Shown in pieces: positions 30,337-38,748 of a stretch of 64,000 nt of DNA; position 1 is the stretch's first letter; the number at the start of each line of letters is the position of its first letter. Made by a program: the position numbers and the translations under genes. A model generated the notes under the pieces. It was not told the DNA's origin. It saw only the letters and a program-made list of their open reading frames with translations, and did no database searches. Origin of the DNA: Sva-07 sp963743825 (GTDB lineage Bacteria > Actinomycetota > Acidimicrobiia > Acidimicrobiales > Ilumatobacteraceae); NCBI GenBank assembly GCA_963743825.1, contig CAVURC010000006.1, forward strand, positions 1-64,000. The letters run 5' to 3'.

Positions 30337-31457
30337 CCCCGGCCGCCGGCTACGTCGCCGCCCTCGCCGGGTTCGAACGCATGACGACGGGGCGGCTGGC
30401 GTCGCTCCTCGCCGGACGTGACCCGGCCGAGGCCTACGCCATCGCCGTCGGACGTCAGCGGCCACCCGACCCGATCGCGTCGCTGTTCGGGCGCGACCCG
30501 ACGCTCGCGGCATCGTGGAAGGCCGAGGCCGATCGTCGGACGCCCGAGCGTGCGTGGGAGGCGTGCGTGGCGCACGGCATCGCGGTCGTGGTGCCCGGCG
30601 ACACGATGTACCCATCGCAACTCCTCGACGATCCGCGCCGGCCGGCGGTGCTGTTCGTGCGGGGCGACCTCGGCGTGCTCGACGCCCGGCGCGTCGGCAT
30701 CGTCGGCACCCGCAACGCAACCCAACGCGGGCGCGAGACCGCAGCACAGTTCGGCTACGAGCTGTCGGCGGCCGGCGTGGTCGTGGTGTCGGGTCTCGCC
30801 AAGGGCATCGACGGAGCGGCTCATCGTGGTGCCCTCGCCGTCGACGGTTCCACTCCGGTGGGCATCGTCGGCAACGGGCTCGACCGGCCGTACCCGAAGC
30901 AGCACACCGACCTGTGGAACGCGGTGGCCGAGCGCGGGGCGCTGATCTCCGAGTGGCCGCCCGGAACGAACCCCGACGCGTTTCGCTTCCCGCTCCGCAA
31001 CCGGATCCTCGCCGGCCTGGTCGAGGTGCTGGTGGTCGTCGAGAGCCGCGAACGCGGTGGCAGCCTGATCACGGCCCGCGAAGCCGCCGAGCGCGGCGTC
31101 GAGGTGTTCGCGGTGCCCGGGGCGGTGCAGAGCCGGGCGTCGATCGGCACGAACCGTCTGCTCTGCGACGGCGTGGCACCGGCGACGGAGGTCGCCGACG
31201 TGCTCATGGCGCTCGGGCTCGACCAGCGCCGCGCCGGCCGGGCCCGGTTCGACCCCCGCCGGCGTCCGCGGGCCGATGATCTCGCCGTGATCGACGCCTG
31301 CCGTCAGCGACCGTGCTCGCTCGAAGAACTCGCCGGACAGCTGTCGGCGACGCTCGTCGACGTGGCATTGGCAGCTGCCCGGTTGGAGCACGCTGGTTGG
31401 CTTCGCGAAACCGGCGGCTGGTTCGAGGCGATCGACGACTGGGCCGATCTCGCGTGA
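30333..31457 (+). CDS. dprA: DNA processing protein DprA
   Basis: 374 residues. The Rossmann-like core is complete: VGIVGTRNATQRGRETAAQF, VSGLAKGIDGAAHRGAL, GNGLDRPYPKQHTDLW, FRFPLRNRILAGL and SLITAREAAERGVEVFAVPG. A C-terminal winged-helix-like segment follows (SLEELAGQLSATLVDVALAA). DprA loads RecA on incoming single strands during transformation. The ATG overlaps the yifB stop (ATGA), which indicates coupling. It sits at its usual place upstream of xerC. Confidence 0.94.
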   Translation: MTPAAGYVAALAGFERMTTGRLASLLAGRDPAEAYAIAVGRQRPPDPIASLFGRDPTLAASWKAEADRRTPERAWEACVAHGIAVVVPGDTMYPSQLLDDPRRPAVLFVRGDLGVLDARRVGIVGTRNATQRGRETAAQFGYELSAAGVVVVSGLAKGIDGAAHRGALAVDGSTPVGIVGNGLDRPYPKQHTDLWNAVAERGALISEWPPGTNPDAFRFPLRNRILAGLVEVLVVVESRERGGSLITAREAAERGVEVFAVPGAVQSRASIGTNRLLCDGVAPATEVADVLMALGLDQRRAGRARFDPRRRPRADDLAVIDACRQRPCSLEELAGQLSATLVDVALAAARLEHAGWLRETGGWFEAIDDWADLA

Positions 31458-31517
31458 TCACCGACCATCCGTGCCCATCCACGACCTTGCAGGCCCCCGG
31501 GCAATACCATCGCCGCC

Positions 31518-32390
31518 GTGGACCAGTGGCGCATCGACGACTTCGCCGACGCGCTCACCTCGTTGTCCGACAACACGGTGGCGGCGTACACCTCCGATCT
31601 GCGCTCGTTCGCCGCGTGGTGCGCCCGCAGCGATCTCGTCGATCCGGCCCAGGTCAAGCGGACCACGGTGCGTCGGTATCTCGCGCATCTCACGACCCGA
31701 CAGTTCGCCCGCCGCACGATTGCCCGCAAGGCAGCAGCCATTCGCCGCTACTACCGCTGGCTCGTGTCGTCGGGATTCGCCGACGTCGACCCGACGAGCG
31801 GCATCTCGGTGCCGGCCGGCCAGGGCCGCCTGCCGCGGGTGCTCGATCAACACGAGCTGAGCGGGCTCCTCGACGGGGCCGTGCCCGATGGCGAACCCGA
31901 CTGGCGCCGGCGTCGCGACGATGCCGTCTTGGAGTTGCTGTACGGCTCCGGGCTGCGTGTCGGCGAACTCTGTGGCTTGCAGGTGTCGTCGCTGTCGCTC
32001 TCGAGCGGTGCTGCCAACGTCTGGGGCAAGGGATCCAAGGAGCGTCGCATCCCGGTCAGCGAGCCGGCGGTTCGAGCCATTCGGAGCTGGCTGGCCATCC
32101 GCGGCGAGGTGTTGCCGCCCGAGGCCGGCGACATCCTGTTCGGCAACGAACGGGGCCGCGCCCTGACGCCACGCGACGTTCGGCGGATCATCGATCGTCG
32201 CTCGCCCACGCCCACACATCCACACGCACTGCGTCACACCTTTGCCACCCACCTGCTCGACGGAGGCGCCGACCTTCGTGCCGTCCAGGAGCTGCTCGGT
32301 CACACCGATGTGGCAACCACCCAGCGTTACACCCACGTCAGCCGGGAACGATTGTCGGCTGCCTATCGCGAGGCCCACCCCAGAGCATGA
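31518..32390 (+). CDS. xerC: Tyrosine recombinase XerC/XerD
   Basis: 290 residues from GTG. The N-terminal SAM-like DNA-binding domain (TVAAYTSDLRSFAAWC) is followed by the catalytic domain with Arg in YGSGLRVGELCGL, Lys in WGKGSKERRIPV, HxxR in HALRHTFATHLL, His in LLGHTDVATT and Tyr in TQRYTHVSRE. It resolves chromosome dimers at dif. The position between dprA and the sigma factor fits the actinobacterial block. The stop overlaps the next ATG (ATGA). Confidence 0.93.
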   Translation: MDQWRIDDFADALTSLSDNTVAAYTSDLRSFAAWCARSDLVDPAQVKRTTVRRYLAHLTTRQFARRTIARKAAAIRRYYRWLVSSGFADVDPTSGISVPAGQGRLPRVLDQHELSGLLDGAVPDGEPDWRRRRDDAVLELLYGSGLRVGELCGLQVSSLSLSSGAANVWGKGSKERRIPVSEPAVRAIRSWLAIRGEVLPPEAGDILFGNERGRALTPRDVRRIIDRRSPTPTHPHALRHTFATHLLDGGADLRAVQELLGHTDVATTQRYTHVSRERLSAAYREAHPRA

Positions 32391-33148
32391 GCATCGTTCC
32401 TGACGACCCCGACCTCCAGATGCAGTGGACGCGGTGGTTGAACCGCCGCAACATGGCTGCCCGCGATCACCTGATCGTCCACTATTCGCCGTTGGTGAAG
32501 TTCGTCGCCGGCCGTGTCGGCGCGGGCCTGCCGTCGAGTGTCGATCCGGGCGACCTCGTCAGCTCCGGCGTGTTCGGCCTGATCGACGCGATCGAACGTT
32601 TCGATCCCGAACGTGGCGTGAAGTTCGAGACGTTCGCCGTTCCCCGTATCCGGGGCGCGGTGTACGACGGGTTGCGCAAGCTCGACTGGGTCCCGCGCTC
32701 GATCCGCAGCCGGGCGCGCAGCGTCGAGAAGTCGATCTCCGAACTCGAACACAAGCTCGGTCGGGGCCCGACCGACGAGGAGTTGGCGAAGCACCTCGAC
32801 ATCTCGGGCGAGGAATTGACGCGGTGGCTGGCAGCCATCGCCAGCACCACGGTGGGTCCGCTCGATCGGGCGATCGCCGCCGGTGCCGAGCCGGCGGCCA
32901 TCGACGGGCCGGGTTCGGGTTCGCCCGCAGCAGTGGTCGAAGACCACGAACTCGGCGAGATCATGCGCGCCGAGATCCGCAAGCTGCCCGATCGCGAGAA
33001 GCTCGTGTTGTCGCTCTACTACGACGAGGGCCTCACCCTCGCCGAGATCGGCCAGGTCCTCGGTGTCACCGAGAGCCGGGTCTCGCAGATCCACACCAAG
33101 TCGGTGCTGCACCTGCGTTCGCGCCTCTCGGCCGCCGGCGTCGGCTGA
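32387..33148 (+). CDS. whiG: Sigma factor of the FliA/WhiG family
   Basis: 253 residues. Region 2 (LIVHYSPLVKFVAGRVGAGL, DLVSSGVFGLIDAIERFDP, RIRGAVYDGLRKLDWVPRSI), region 3 (RGPTDEELAKHLDISGEELT) and region 4 (LPDREKLVLSLYYDEGLTLA, ESRVSQIHTKSVLHLRSRL) are all present. The DWVPRS motif marks the FliA/WhiG group. In Streptomyces the gene at this locus is whiG, needed for sporulation; elsewhere the family drives flagellar genes. The target regulon here is unknown. It is coupled to xerC by a 4-base overlap. Confidence 0.88.
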   Translation: MSIVPDDPDLQMQWTRWLNRRNMAARDHLIVHYSPLVKFVAGRVGAGLPSSVDPGDLVSSGVFGLIDAIERFDPERGVKFETFAVPRIRGAVYDGLRKLDWVPRSIRSRARSVEKSISELEHKLGRGPTDEELAKHLDISGEELTRWLAAIASTTVGPLDRAIAAGAEPAAIDGPGSGSPAAVVEDHELGEIMRAEIRKLPDREKLVLSLYYDEGLTLAEIGQVLGVTESRVSQIHTKSVLHLRSRLSAAGVG

Positions 33149-33236
33149 ACGGCCCGAGTCGTCGACTCGACCCAACTTCGGCGCACCGCGCCCGCATGCA
33201 CGTCGACCGTGTTCGGTCGTACCGAGTGGAGGGCCG

Positions 33237-33779
33237 ATGTTGCGAACGACGAGAGCGGTGTGGGCAGCGAGCCTGCTCGCGGCACTGATGGTGACCGCAG
33301 TGATGGTGACCGGGGGCGTCGACGCGGCGCCGTGTTGGCGGCCGCCGGTTTCCGGCGTGGTGGTGGATCCGTTCCGGGCGCCGGCCTGCAGGTGGTGCGC
33401 CGGTAATCGGGGGATCGAGTTCAGCGTCGAGCGCAACAGTCGGGTGAGCGCGGCCGGATCCGGCACGGTCGTCTTCGTCGGGGAGGTCGCCGAGACCCGA
33501 TACGTGGTGGTCGAGCTGCCAGGCGGGTGGCGGCACACCTACGGTCGGCTGGCGAGCACGCGGGTCGTGGCGGGCGATGTCGTGGTTGCCGGCGCCGAGA
33601 TCGCCCGTACGACGACGGAGTTCCTGTTCGGGCTGCGAGTCGGCGACGAGTACGCCGACCCGGCGCCGTACATCGGTGAGCTGGTGGGTCGGGCCCGCCT
33701 GATTCCGGTCGACGGCTCCGAGTCGCGGGCCGCGCCGCCGGCTCGGGCCAGGTGTCGGGTCGTCCCGACCGGCCGATAG
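33237..33779 (+). CDS. Exported degenerate M23 (LytM-like) domain protein
   Basis: 180 residues. A signal peptide (AVWAASLLAALMVTAVMVTG) precedes an M23 fold: VVDPFRAPACRWC, GNRGIEFSVERNSRVSAAGS, YVVVELPGGWRHTYGRLAS, VAGDVVVAGAEI, LFGLRVGDEYADPAPYI. Catalytic M23 enzymes have HxxxD and HxH zinc ligands. Here the first site reads NRGIE and the second EFLFGLR, so all zinc ligands are gone. The protein is probably a binding or activator domain rather than a hydrolase, like EnvC/NlpD. A relative sits next to rpsB in mycobacteria, so the location is conserved. Confidence 0.85.
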   Translation: MLRTTRAVWAASLLAALMVTAVMVTGGVDAAPCWRPPVSGVVVDPFRAPACRWCAGNRGIEFSVERNSRVSAAGSGTVVFVGEVAETRYVVVELPGGWRHTYGRLASTRVVAGDVVVAGAEIARTTTEFLFGLRVGDEYADPAPYIGELVGRARLIPVDGSESRAAPPARARCRVVPTGR

Positions 33780-33907
33780 CATCATGCGGGTCGATCCACC
33801 TGGATCGTCCGCTGTCCGCAGCGAACCCTCACTGTTCCGCTGGTCAACAAGCGGTCGCCGACGAAAGTGGCGCCGACCACGGAATGCAACCGCACAAGGA
33901 GCACAAC

Positions 33908-34963
33908 ATGGCTGTCATCACCATGCGTCAGATGATCGAAGCCGGCGCCCACTTCGGGCACCAGACCCGCCGGTGGAACCCGAAGATGAAGCGATTCATC
34001 TTCGGTGAGCGCAACGGCATCTACATCATCGACCTCGAGCAGACGCTCGGTCGAGTGGAAACCGCCTATGGCTACGTTCGCGACCTCGTCGCCGGTGGCG
34101 GCACGATCCTGTTCGTCGGCACCAAGAAGCAGGCCCAGGATCCCGTCAAGAGCTACGCCGACAAGTGCGGCATGCCGTACGTCAACGAGCGTTGGCTGGG
34201 CGGCATGCTCACCAACTTCGAAACGATGGGCAAGCGCGTCAACAAGATGCTCGAGTACGAGCGCATGCAGGCCTCCGGCGAGTTCGACGCCATGATCAAG
34301 AAGGAAGCCCTGCTGCTCGATCGTGAACTCACCAAGCTGCAGCGCAACCTCGGTGGCCTTCGCAGCATGAAGAAGGCGCCTGACGCGATCTTCGTGCTCG
34401 ACACCAAGAAGGAGCACATCGCGGTGACCGAGGCCAACAAGCTCGGCATCCCCGTGGTCGCCGTCGTCGACACCAACGTCGACCCGGAAGTCGTCCAGTA
34501 CCCGATCCCGGGCAACGACGACGCCATCCGCTCGAACAGCCTCTTCGCCCGCGTCATCGCCGACGCCGTCGAGGAAGGCCGCTTCATCGCCAACCGGCGC
34601 AACCCCGCCCCGGCGCCGGTCGCCGAGCGCACGCCGGAGGAAGAGGCCGAGTTCGCCGCCGCCCAGGCCGCCGCTCGTGACGCCGCTGCCCAGGCCCAGG
34701 CCGACCGCGACGTGCGTCTCGCCGCCGCCAAGGCAGCTCCCGTCGAGGAAGCAGCCCCGGTCGTCGAGGAAGCAGCCCCGGTCGTCGAGGAAACTGTCGC
34801 CGCCCCCGCCCCCGTCGCCGAAGAAGTAGCTCCGGCTGTCGAGGCCCCCGCCGAGGAGACCGCACCTGAAGTCGCCGCAACCGAAGTGGCCGAGCCGGTC
34901 GCCGAGGAAGCCGTCGCCGAGGAAGCCGTCACCGAGACCACCGAAACAAGCACGGAGAGCTGA
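33908..34963 (+). CDS. rpsB: 30S ribosomal protein S2 with long acidic C-terminal tail
   Basis: 351 residues. The first 235 or so are standard S2 (MRQMIEAGAHFGHQTRRWNP, GGTILFVGTKKQAQDPV, RWLGGMLTNFETM, VDTNVDPEVVQYPIPGNDDA). The remaining 115 are low-complexity Ala/Glu/Val/Pro with repeated APVVEE units. AAGGAG precedes the ATG at 33908. The leader (33780-33907) has several G/C stems, including one around GATCCACCTGGATC, and might host S2 autoregulation; this is only a suggestion. tsf follows after 2 bases. S2 joins the small subunit last and helps to place S1 or the mRNA. Confidence 0.97.
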   Translation: MAVITMRQMIEAGAHFGHQTRRWNPKMKRFIFGERNGIYIIDLEQTLGRVETAYGYVRDLVAGGGTILFVGTKKQAQDPVKSYADKCGMPYVNERWLGGMLTNFETMGKRVNKMLEYERMQASGEFDAMIKKEALLLDRELTKLQRNLGGLRSMKKAPDAIFVLDTKKEHIAVTEANKLGIPVVAVVDTNVDPEVVQYPIPGNDDAIRSNSLFARVIADAVEEGRFIANRRNPAPAPVAERTPEEEAEFAAAQAAARDAAAQAQADRDVRLAAAKAAPVEEAAPVVEEAAPVVEETVAAPAPVAEEVAPAVEAPAEETAPEVAATEVAEPVAEEAVAEEAVTETTETSTES

Positions 34964-34965
34964 AC

Positions 34966-35754
34966 ATGTCATTCACCGCACAAGACGTCAAAGCGCTGCG
35001 CGACTCGTCCGGCGCCGGGATGATGGACTGCAAGAAGGCGTTGCAGGAGAACGACGGCGACATGGAAGCGGCCAAGATCTGGCTGCGTGAGAAGGGCCTG
35101 GCCGCCAGCGCCAAGCGCGAGGATCGCGAGGCCTCTCAGGGCGTCGTGAGCCTGCTCATCGACGGCAACGTCGGCGCCATCGTCGAACTCAAGAGCGAGA
35201 CCGACTTCGTTGCCGGCTCCGACCAGTTCAAGGCCGAGGCCGACGCACTGGCGGCACTCGTCGTCGCCAAGGGTGTCGACGCGGTGAGCGAACGTGCCGC
35301 CGAACTCGAAGCGTTGAAGGTGACCCTCAAGGAGAACATCGGCCTGGGCGAGGTCAAGCGCATCGAGGCGGCCGACGGCAACGTCATCGGCAGCTACCAG
35401 CACCTCCAGGGTGGACGCGGCGTCAACGGCGTGCTCGTCGAGATCGCCAACGGCACCCCCGAGCTGGCCCACGACGTGGCCGTGCACATCGCCTTCGCCC
35501 GCCCGAGCTACCTCAGCCGTGACGACATCCCCGAAGATGTCGTCGCCGCCGAGCGCGCCACGCTCGAGGCGATCAGCCGCAACGAGGGCAAGCCGGAAGC
35601 GGCGCTGCCCAAGATCGTCGAAGGCCGCATCAACGGCTTCTTCAAGGATGTCGCGCTGCTCGACCAGCCCTACGCCAAGGACGACAAGCAATCGGTGACG
35701 CAGTTCATCGGCGCAGCGACCATCGTCAGCTTCGCCCAAGTCGAAATCGGCTGA
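34966..35754 (+). CDS. tsf: Elongation factor Ts
   Basis: 262 residues. The UBA-like N-terminus (VKALRDSSGAGMMDCKKALQ) and the key EF-Tu contact motif (KSETDFVAGSDQF) are intact, followed by the two core subdomains (GVLVEIANGTPELAHDVAVH). EF-Ts exchanges GDP for GTP on EF-Tu. It starts 2 bases after rpsB, the usual rpsB-tsf operon. A large stem-loop lies 23 bases past its stop. Confidence 0.97.
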   Translation: MSFTAQDVKALRDSSGAGMMDCKKALQENDGDMEAAKIWLREKGLAASAKREDREASQGVVSLLIDGNVGAIVELKSETDFVAGSDQFKAEADALAALVVAKGVDAVSERAAELEALKVTLKENIGLGEVKRIEAADGNVIGSYQHLQGGRGVNGVLVEIANGTPELAHDVAVHIAFARPSYLSRDDIPEDVVAAERATLEAISRNEGKPEAALPKIVEGRINGFFKDVALLDQPYAKDDKQSVTQFIGAATIVSFAQVEIG

Positions 35755-35776
35755 GCGCTACCCACAGCTCTCCCCA

Positions 35777-35825
35777 CTTCTCGTGAACTCGTGCGCGAAT
35801 AGTTCCGCAACGAGTTCACGAGAAG
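35777..35825. terminator. Large stem-loop after rpsB-tsf
   Basis: A perfect 16-bp stem (CTTCTCGTGAACTCGT with its complement) extends inward by TGCG/CGCA with one bulge. It lies between tsf and pyrH. No U run follows, so it may terminate, stall or protect the rpsB-tsf message, or be another member of the palindrome group in this genome. Confidence 0.5.
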
Positions 35826-35882
35826 GCGGGGTGGATGCGACTTTCGGTTGATCGTCGCCGGCTCTAGTACGGTCGGCTGCCG

Positions 35883-36641
35883 ATGAGCGACGAGCCGATC
35901 CATCCCCGAGGAGGGCCACGGCCCAGTTGGAAACGCATCGTCTTCAAGCCTTCGGGTGAAGCCCTCGCCGGCGAATCGGGCAAGGGCCTCGACGGCGCCA
36001 CGCTCGATGCAACCGCCCGCGACATCGTCGATCTCCGACAGAACCTCGGTGTCGATGTCGCCGTGGTCGTCGGCGGCGGCAACTTCTGGCGGGGACGAAC
36101 CGGATCGCTGAGCGGGATGGATGCCACGCAGTCCGACCACATCGGCATGCTCGGCACCGTGATGAACGCGCTCGCCCTGCAAGACGCGCTCGAACGCCTC
36201 GGCCAGGACACGCGGGTGCAATCCGCGATCGAGATGCCGCGGATCGCCGAGGCGTACATCCGCCGCCGGGCCGTCCGGCACCTGGAAAAGGGCCGCGTCG
36301 TGATCTTCGCTGCCGGCACCGGGAATCCGTTCTTCACCACCGACACCGCGGCGGCGCTGCGGGCGGCCGAGATCGAGGCCGACGTCGTGATCAAGGGCAC
36401 CCACTCCGGCGTCGACGGCGTGTACAGCGCCGACCCGCGGTTCGATGCCACGGCGACCAAGTACGACGAAGTCGGCTACCTCGAGGTGATGACGAAGAAC
36501 CTCAAGGTGATGGACGCCACGGCCATCGCGTTCTGCCGTGACAACGGGATTCCGATCGTGGTGTTCGACATGTCGAAGCCGGGATCGCTGCGCAGCATCG
36601 TGCAGGGTGGCCGCGAGGGCACCCTCGTCCACGAGGTCTGA
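35883..36641 (+). CDS. pyrH: UMP kinase
   Basis: 252 residues of the amino-acid-kinase fold: IVFKPSGEALAGESGKGLDG, VVVGGGNFWRG, HIGMLGTVMNALAL, IFAAGTGNPFFTTDTAA and HSGVDGVYSADPRFD. It phosphorylates UMP to UDP. Position between tsf and frr is conserved in bacteria. About 10 residues precede the usual start, so the true start may be slightly internal. Confidence 0.96.
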   Translation: MSDEPIHPRGGPRPSWKRIVFKPSGEALAGESGKGLDGATLDATARDIVDLRQNLGVDVAVVVGGGNFWRGRTGSLSGMDATQSDHIGMLGTVMNALALQDALERLGQDTRVQSAIEMPRIAEAYIRRRAVRHLEKGRVVIFAAGTGNPFFTTDTAAALRAAEIEADVVIKGTHSGVDGVYSADPRFDATATKYDEVGYLEVMTKNLKVMDATAIAFCRDNGIPIVVFDMSKPGSLRSIVQGGREGTLVHEV

Positions 36642-36701
36642 GATCGCCGGACGCACGGCCCATGGTCTCGTCGTCGCGCCAGTCTGGGTACGCTGGCGGG
36701 C

Positions 36702-37259
36702 GTGATTGACGAGACCCTGCTCGAGGCGATGGAGAAGATGGACAAGGCGGTCGAGCACACCCAGCACCAGTTCTCCACCGTGCGAACCGGGCGGGCGACA
36801 CCGTCGCTCGTCGAGCGCATCACCGTGGAGTACTACGGTACGCCGGTGCCGCTGCAACAGATCGCGTCGATCTCGGTGCCCGAGGCACGCCAACTCCTGA
36901 TCAAGCCGCACGATCGGGGTTCGCTCGAGGCGATCGAGAAGGCGATCCGCGACAGCGATCTCGGCGTGTCGCCGAACAACGACGGCATCGCGATCCGCCT
37001 GTCGCTCCCGCAGCTCACCGAGGAGCGCCGCCGCGAGTACGTCAAGGTGGTCAAGCACATGGCCGAAGACGGCCGGATCGCTGTGCGAAACCTGCGTCGT
37101 GACGCACGCAAGGCAATGGAAACGGCCGAGAAGGACGGCGAGATCTCCGCCGACGAACTCGAACGGGCCGAGAAGGAACTGGAGAAGGTGACCCACGATC
37201 ACGTCGAGCACATCGACGTGGCGTTGGGGCGCAAAGAGCACGAATTGCTCGAAGTATGA
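36702..37259 (+). CDS. frr: Ribosome recycling factor
   Basis: 185 residues, the normal length, from GTG. The three-helix domain (LLEAMEKMDKAVEHTQHQFS, TEERRREYVKVVKHMAEDGR) and the insertion domain (YYGTPVPLQQIASISVPEAR, DLGVSPNNDGIAIRLSLP) are complete. It splits post-termination ribosomes together with EF-G. It lies downstream of pyrH and upstream of cdsA. Confidence 0.97.
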   Translation: MIDETLLEAMEKMDKAVEHTQHQFSTVRTGRATPSLVERITVEYYGTPVPLQQIASISVPEARQLLIKPHDRGSLEAIEKAIRDSDLGVSPNNDGIAIRLSLPQLTEERRREYVKVVKHMAEDGRIAVRNLRRDARKAMETAEKDGEISADELERAEKELEKVTHDHVEHIDVALGRKEHELLEV

Positions 37260-37298
37260 GCGCCGCAGCCACTGCGGAGCGGGCGAAAGGGACCACAC

Positions 37299-38735
37299 AT
37301 GAGCGATGACCGCAGGACATCCGACGACGGGTCGATCGGTCGGCCGGGCTCGTTCGAGTCCGACATGGATTCGTTCGATCCGGAAGAGTTCGGTGGCCCG
37401 CTGTTCGGTGCCACCGTCGAGCAGCCGATCACGTCGATCGACGACGAACTGGCCGCCGAGCGGATCAGCTTCGGAACCGACGATTCCGGCTCGCTTCCCC
37501 ACTGGACCGATCCGCCCACGGGGGAGATCCCGAAGATCGCCGTGACGGACAAGCCGGAGAGTCCCACCGACGATCTCGACGTGTGGTCGTCGTTCTCGTC
37601 CGATTCGGTGTCGGGCGCGTCCCAGACGGCGCCCGAGGCCCCCAAGGACCCGACGGGCGAACTGTCGTGGCACGACGACGACTCGACGGTCGAGGAGGTC
37701 CCGCCGGCGCGCACGACCGGGCGTACGGCGGTGGTCGCCGCAACACCCGACGAGCCTGCCCGTCGCGAGCCCGCCCGCATCACCATCGGGACCGATCCGT
37801 CCGGCATGCCGCGCCGTCCCGACCCCAAACGTCGCGGCGGCTCCCCGCAACGACCGCCGAGCGCAGGAGCCACCGCGGCGGCACCCGACGGCCGCAATCT
37901 GCCGGTGGCGGTCGCCAGTGGCCTCGTCCTCGCAGCGGTGTTCCTGGCGCTGTCGATGTGGCGTCCGGCCGCTGTCGTTGCATTCGTGACCGTGGCCATC
38001 GGCCTCGCAGCGGTCGAGTACTTCGCCCGAGTCGCCGACAAGGGATACCGCCCCGTGATCGCCGCGGGCGTCGCAGCCTGTGTGGCGGCGCCGCTGGCCA
38101 CCTATTGGGTCGGCGACAGCGCGCTGCCGCTCGTGGTGGCGTTCGCGTTCTTCGCCGGAGCCATCGGGTTCATCGCAGCCGACTCGATCGAGGCCGGCCC
38201 CATGCCGAACATGGCCATCACCATGCTCGGCGTCGTGTGGATCGGCGTTCTCGGTTCGTTCGCGGCGTTGATCCTTCGTTGGTCGACCTTCGGGGCGGGC
38301 ACGCCGTGGGGAACCGACACCATGGTGTTGATCGCCGTCGGCGTGGTCTTCAACGACATCGGCGCCTACTTCCTCGGTTCGGCCATCGGCAAGACGCCGC
38401 TGCGCCCGTGGATCAGCCCGAACAAGTCGCTCGAGGGGCTGCTCGGTGGCACGGCGCTGACGCTGTTGGTGATGCTGATCATCGGGATGCGCGACCTCAG
38501 CGACACGTGGTCGAGCACCAGCCACCTGCTGATGCTCGGCATCGTGATCTCGATCATGGCGCCGCTGGGCGATCTCACCGAGTCGATGTTCAAACGCAAC
38601 CTCGACGTGAAGGACTTCGGAGCGATCATCCGCGGGCACGGCGGTGTCCTCGACCGTTTCGACGGGTTCCTCTTCACGTTGCCGGCGGTCTACTACTTGA
38701 TGCTCGTCATCGAGCCGTGGACCGCTGCGGTCTGA
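37299..38735 (+). CDS. cdsA: Phosphatidate cytidylyltransferase with long acidic N-terminus
   Basis: 478 residues. The first 190 are hydrophilic and acidic, with no recognised domain (DSFDPEEFGGPLFGATVEQP). The rest is a multi-pass CdsA. At least seven membrane helices precede the signature SPNKSLEGLLGG, GDLTESMFKRNLDVKDFG and GHGGVLDRFDG. It makes CDP-diacylglycerol, the precursor of phospholipids. A normal bacterial CdsA has about 280 residues, so the extension is a clear lineage feature; similar extensions occur in other actinobacteria. It sits between frr and dxr. Confidence 0.92.
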   Translation: MSDDRRTSDDGSIGRPGSFESDMDSFDPEEFGGPLFGATVEQPITSIDDELAAERISFGTDDSGSLPHWTDPPTGEIPKIAVTDKPESPTDDLDVWSSFSSDSVSGASQTAPEAPKDPTGELSWHDDDSTVEEVPPARTTGRTAVVAATPDEPARREPARITIGTDPSGMPRRPDPKRRGGSPQRPPSAGATAAAPDGRNLPVAVASGLVLAAVFLALSMWRPAAVVAFVTVAIGLAAVEYFARVADKGYRPVIAAGVAACVAAPLATYWVGDSALPLVVAFAFFAGAIGFIAADSIEAGPMPNMAITMLGVVWIGVLGSFAALILRWSTFGAGTPWGTDTMVLIAVGVVFNDIGAYFLGSAIGKTPLRPWISPNKSLEGLLGGTALTLLVMLIIGMRDLSDTWSSTSHLLMLGIVISIMAPLGDLTESMFKRNLDVKDFGAIIRGHGGVLDRFDGFLFTLPAVYYLMLVIEPWTAAV

Positions 38736-38748
38736 CGATCGATCGATC

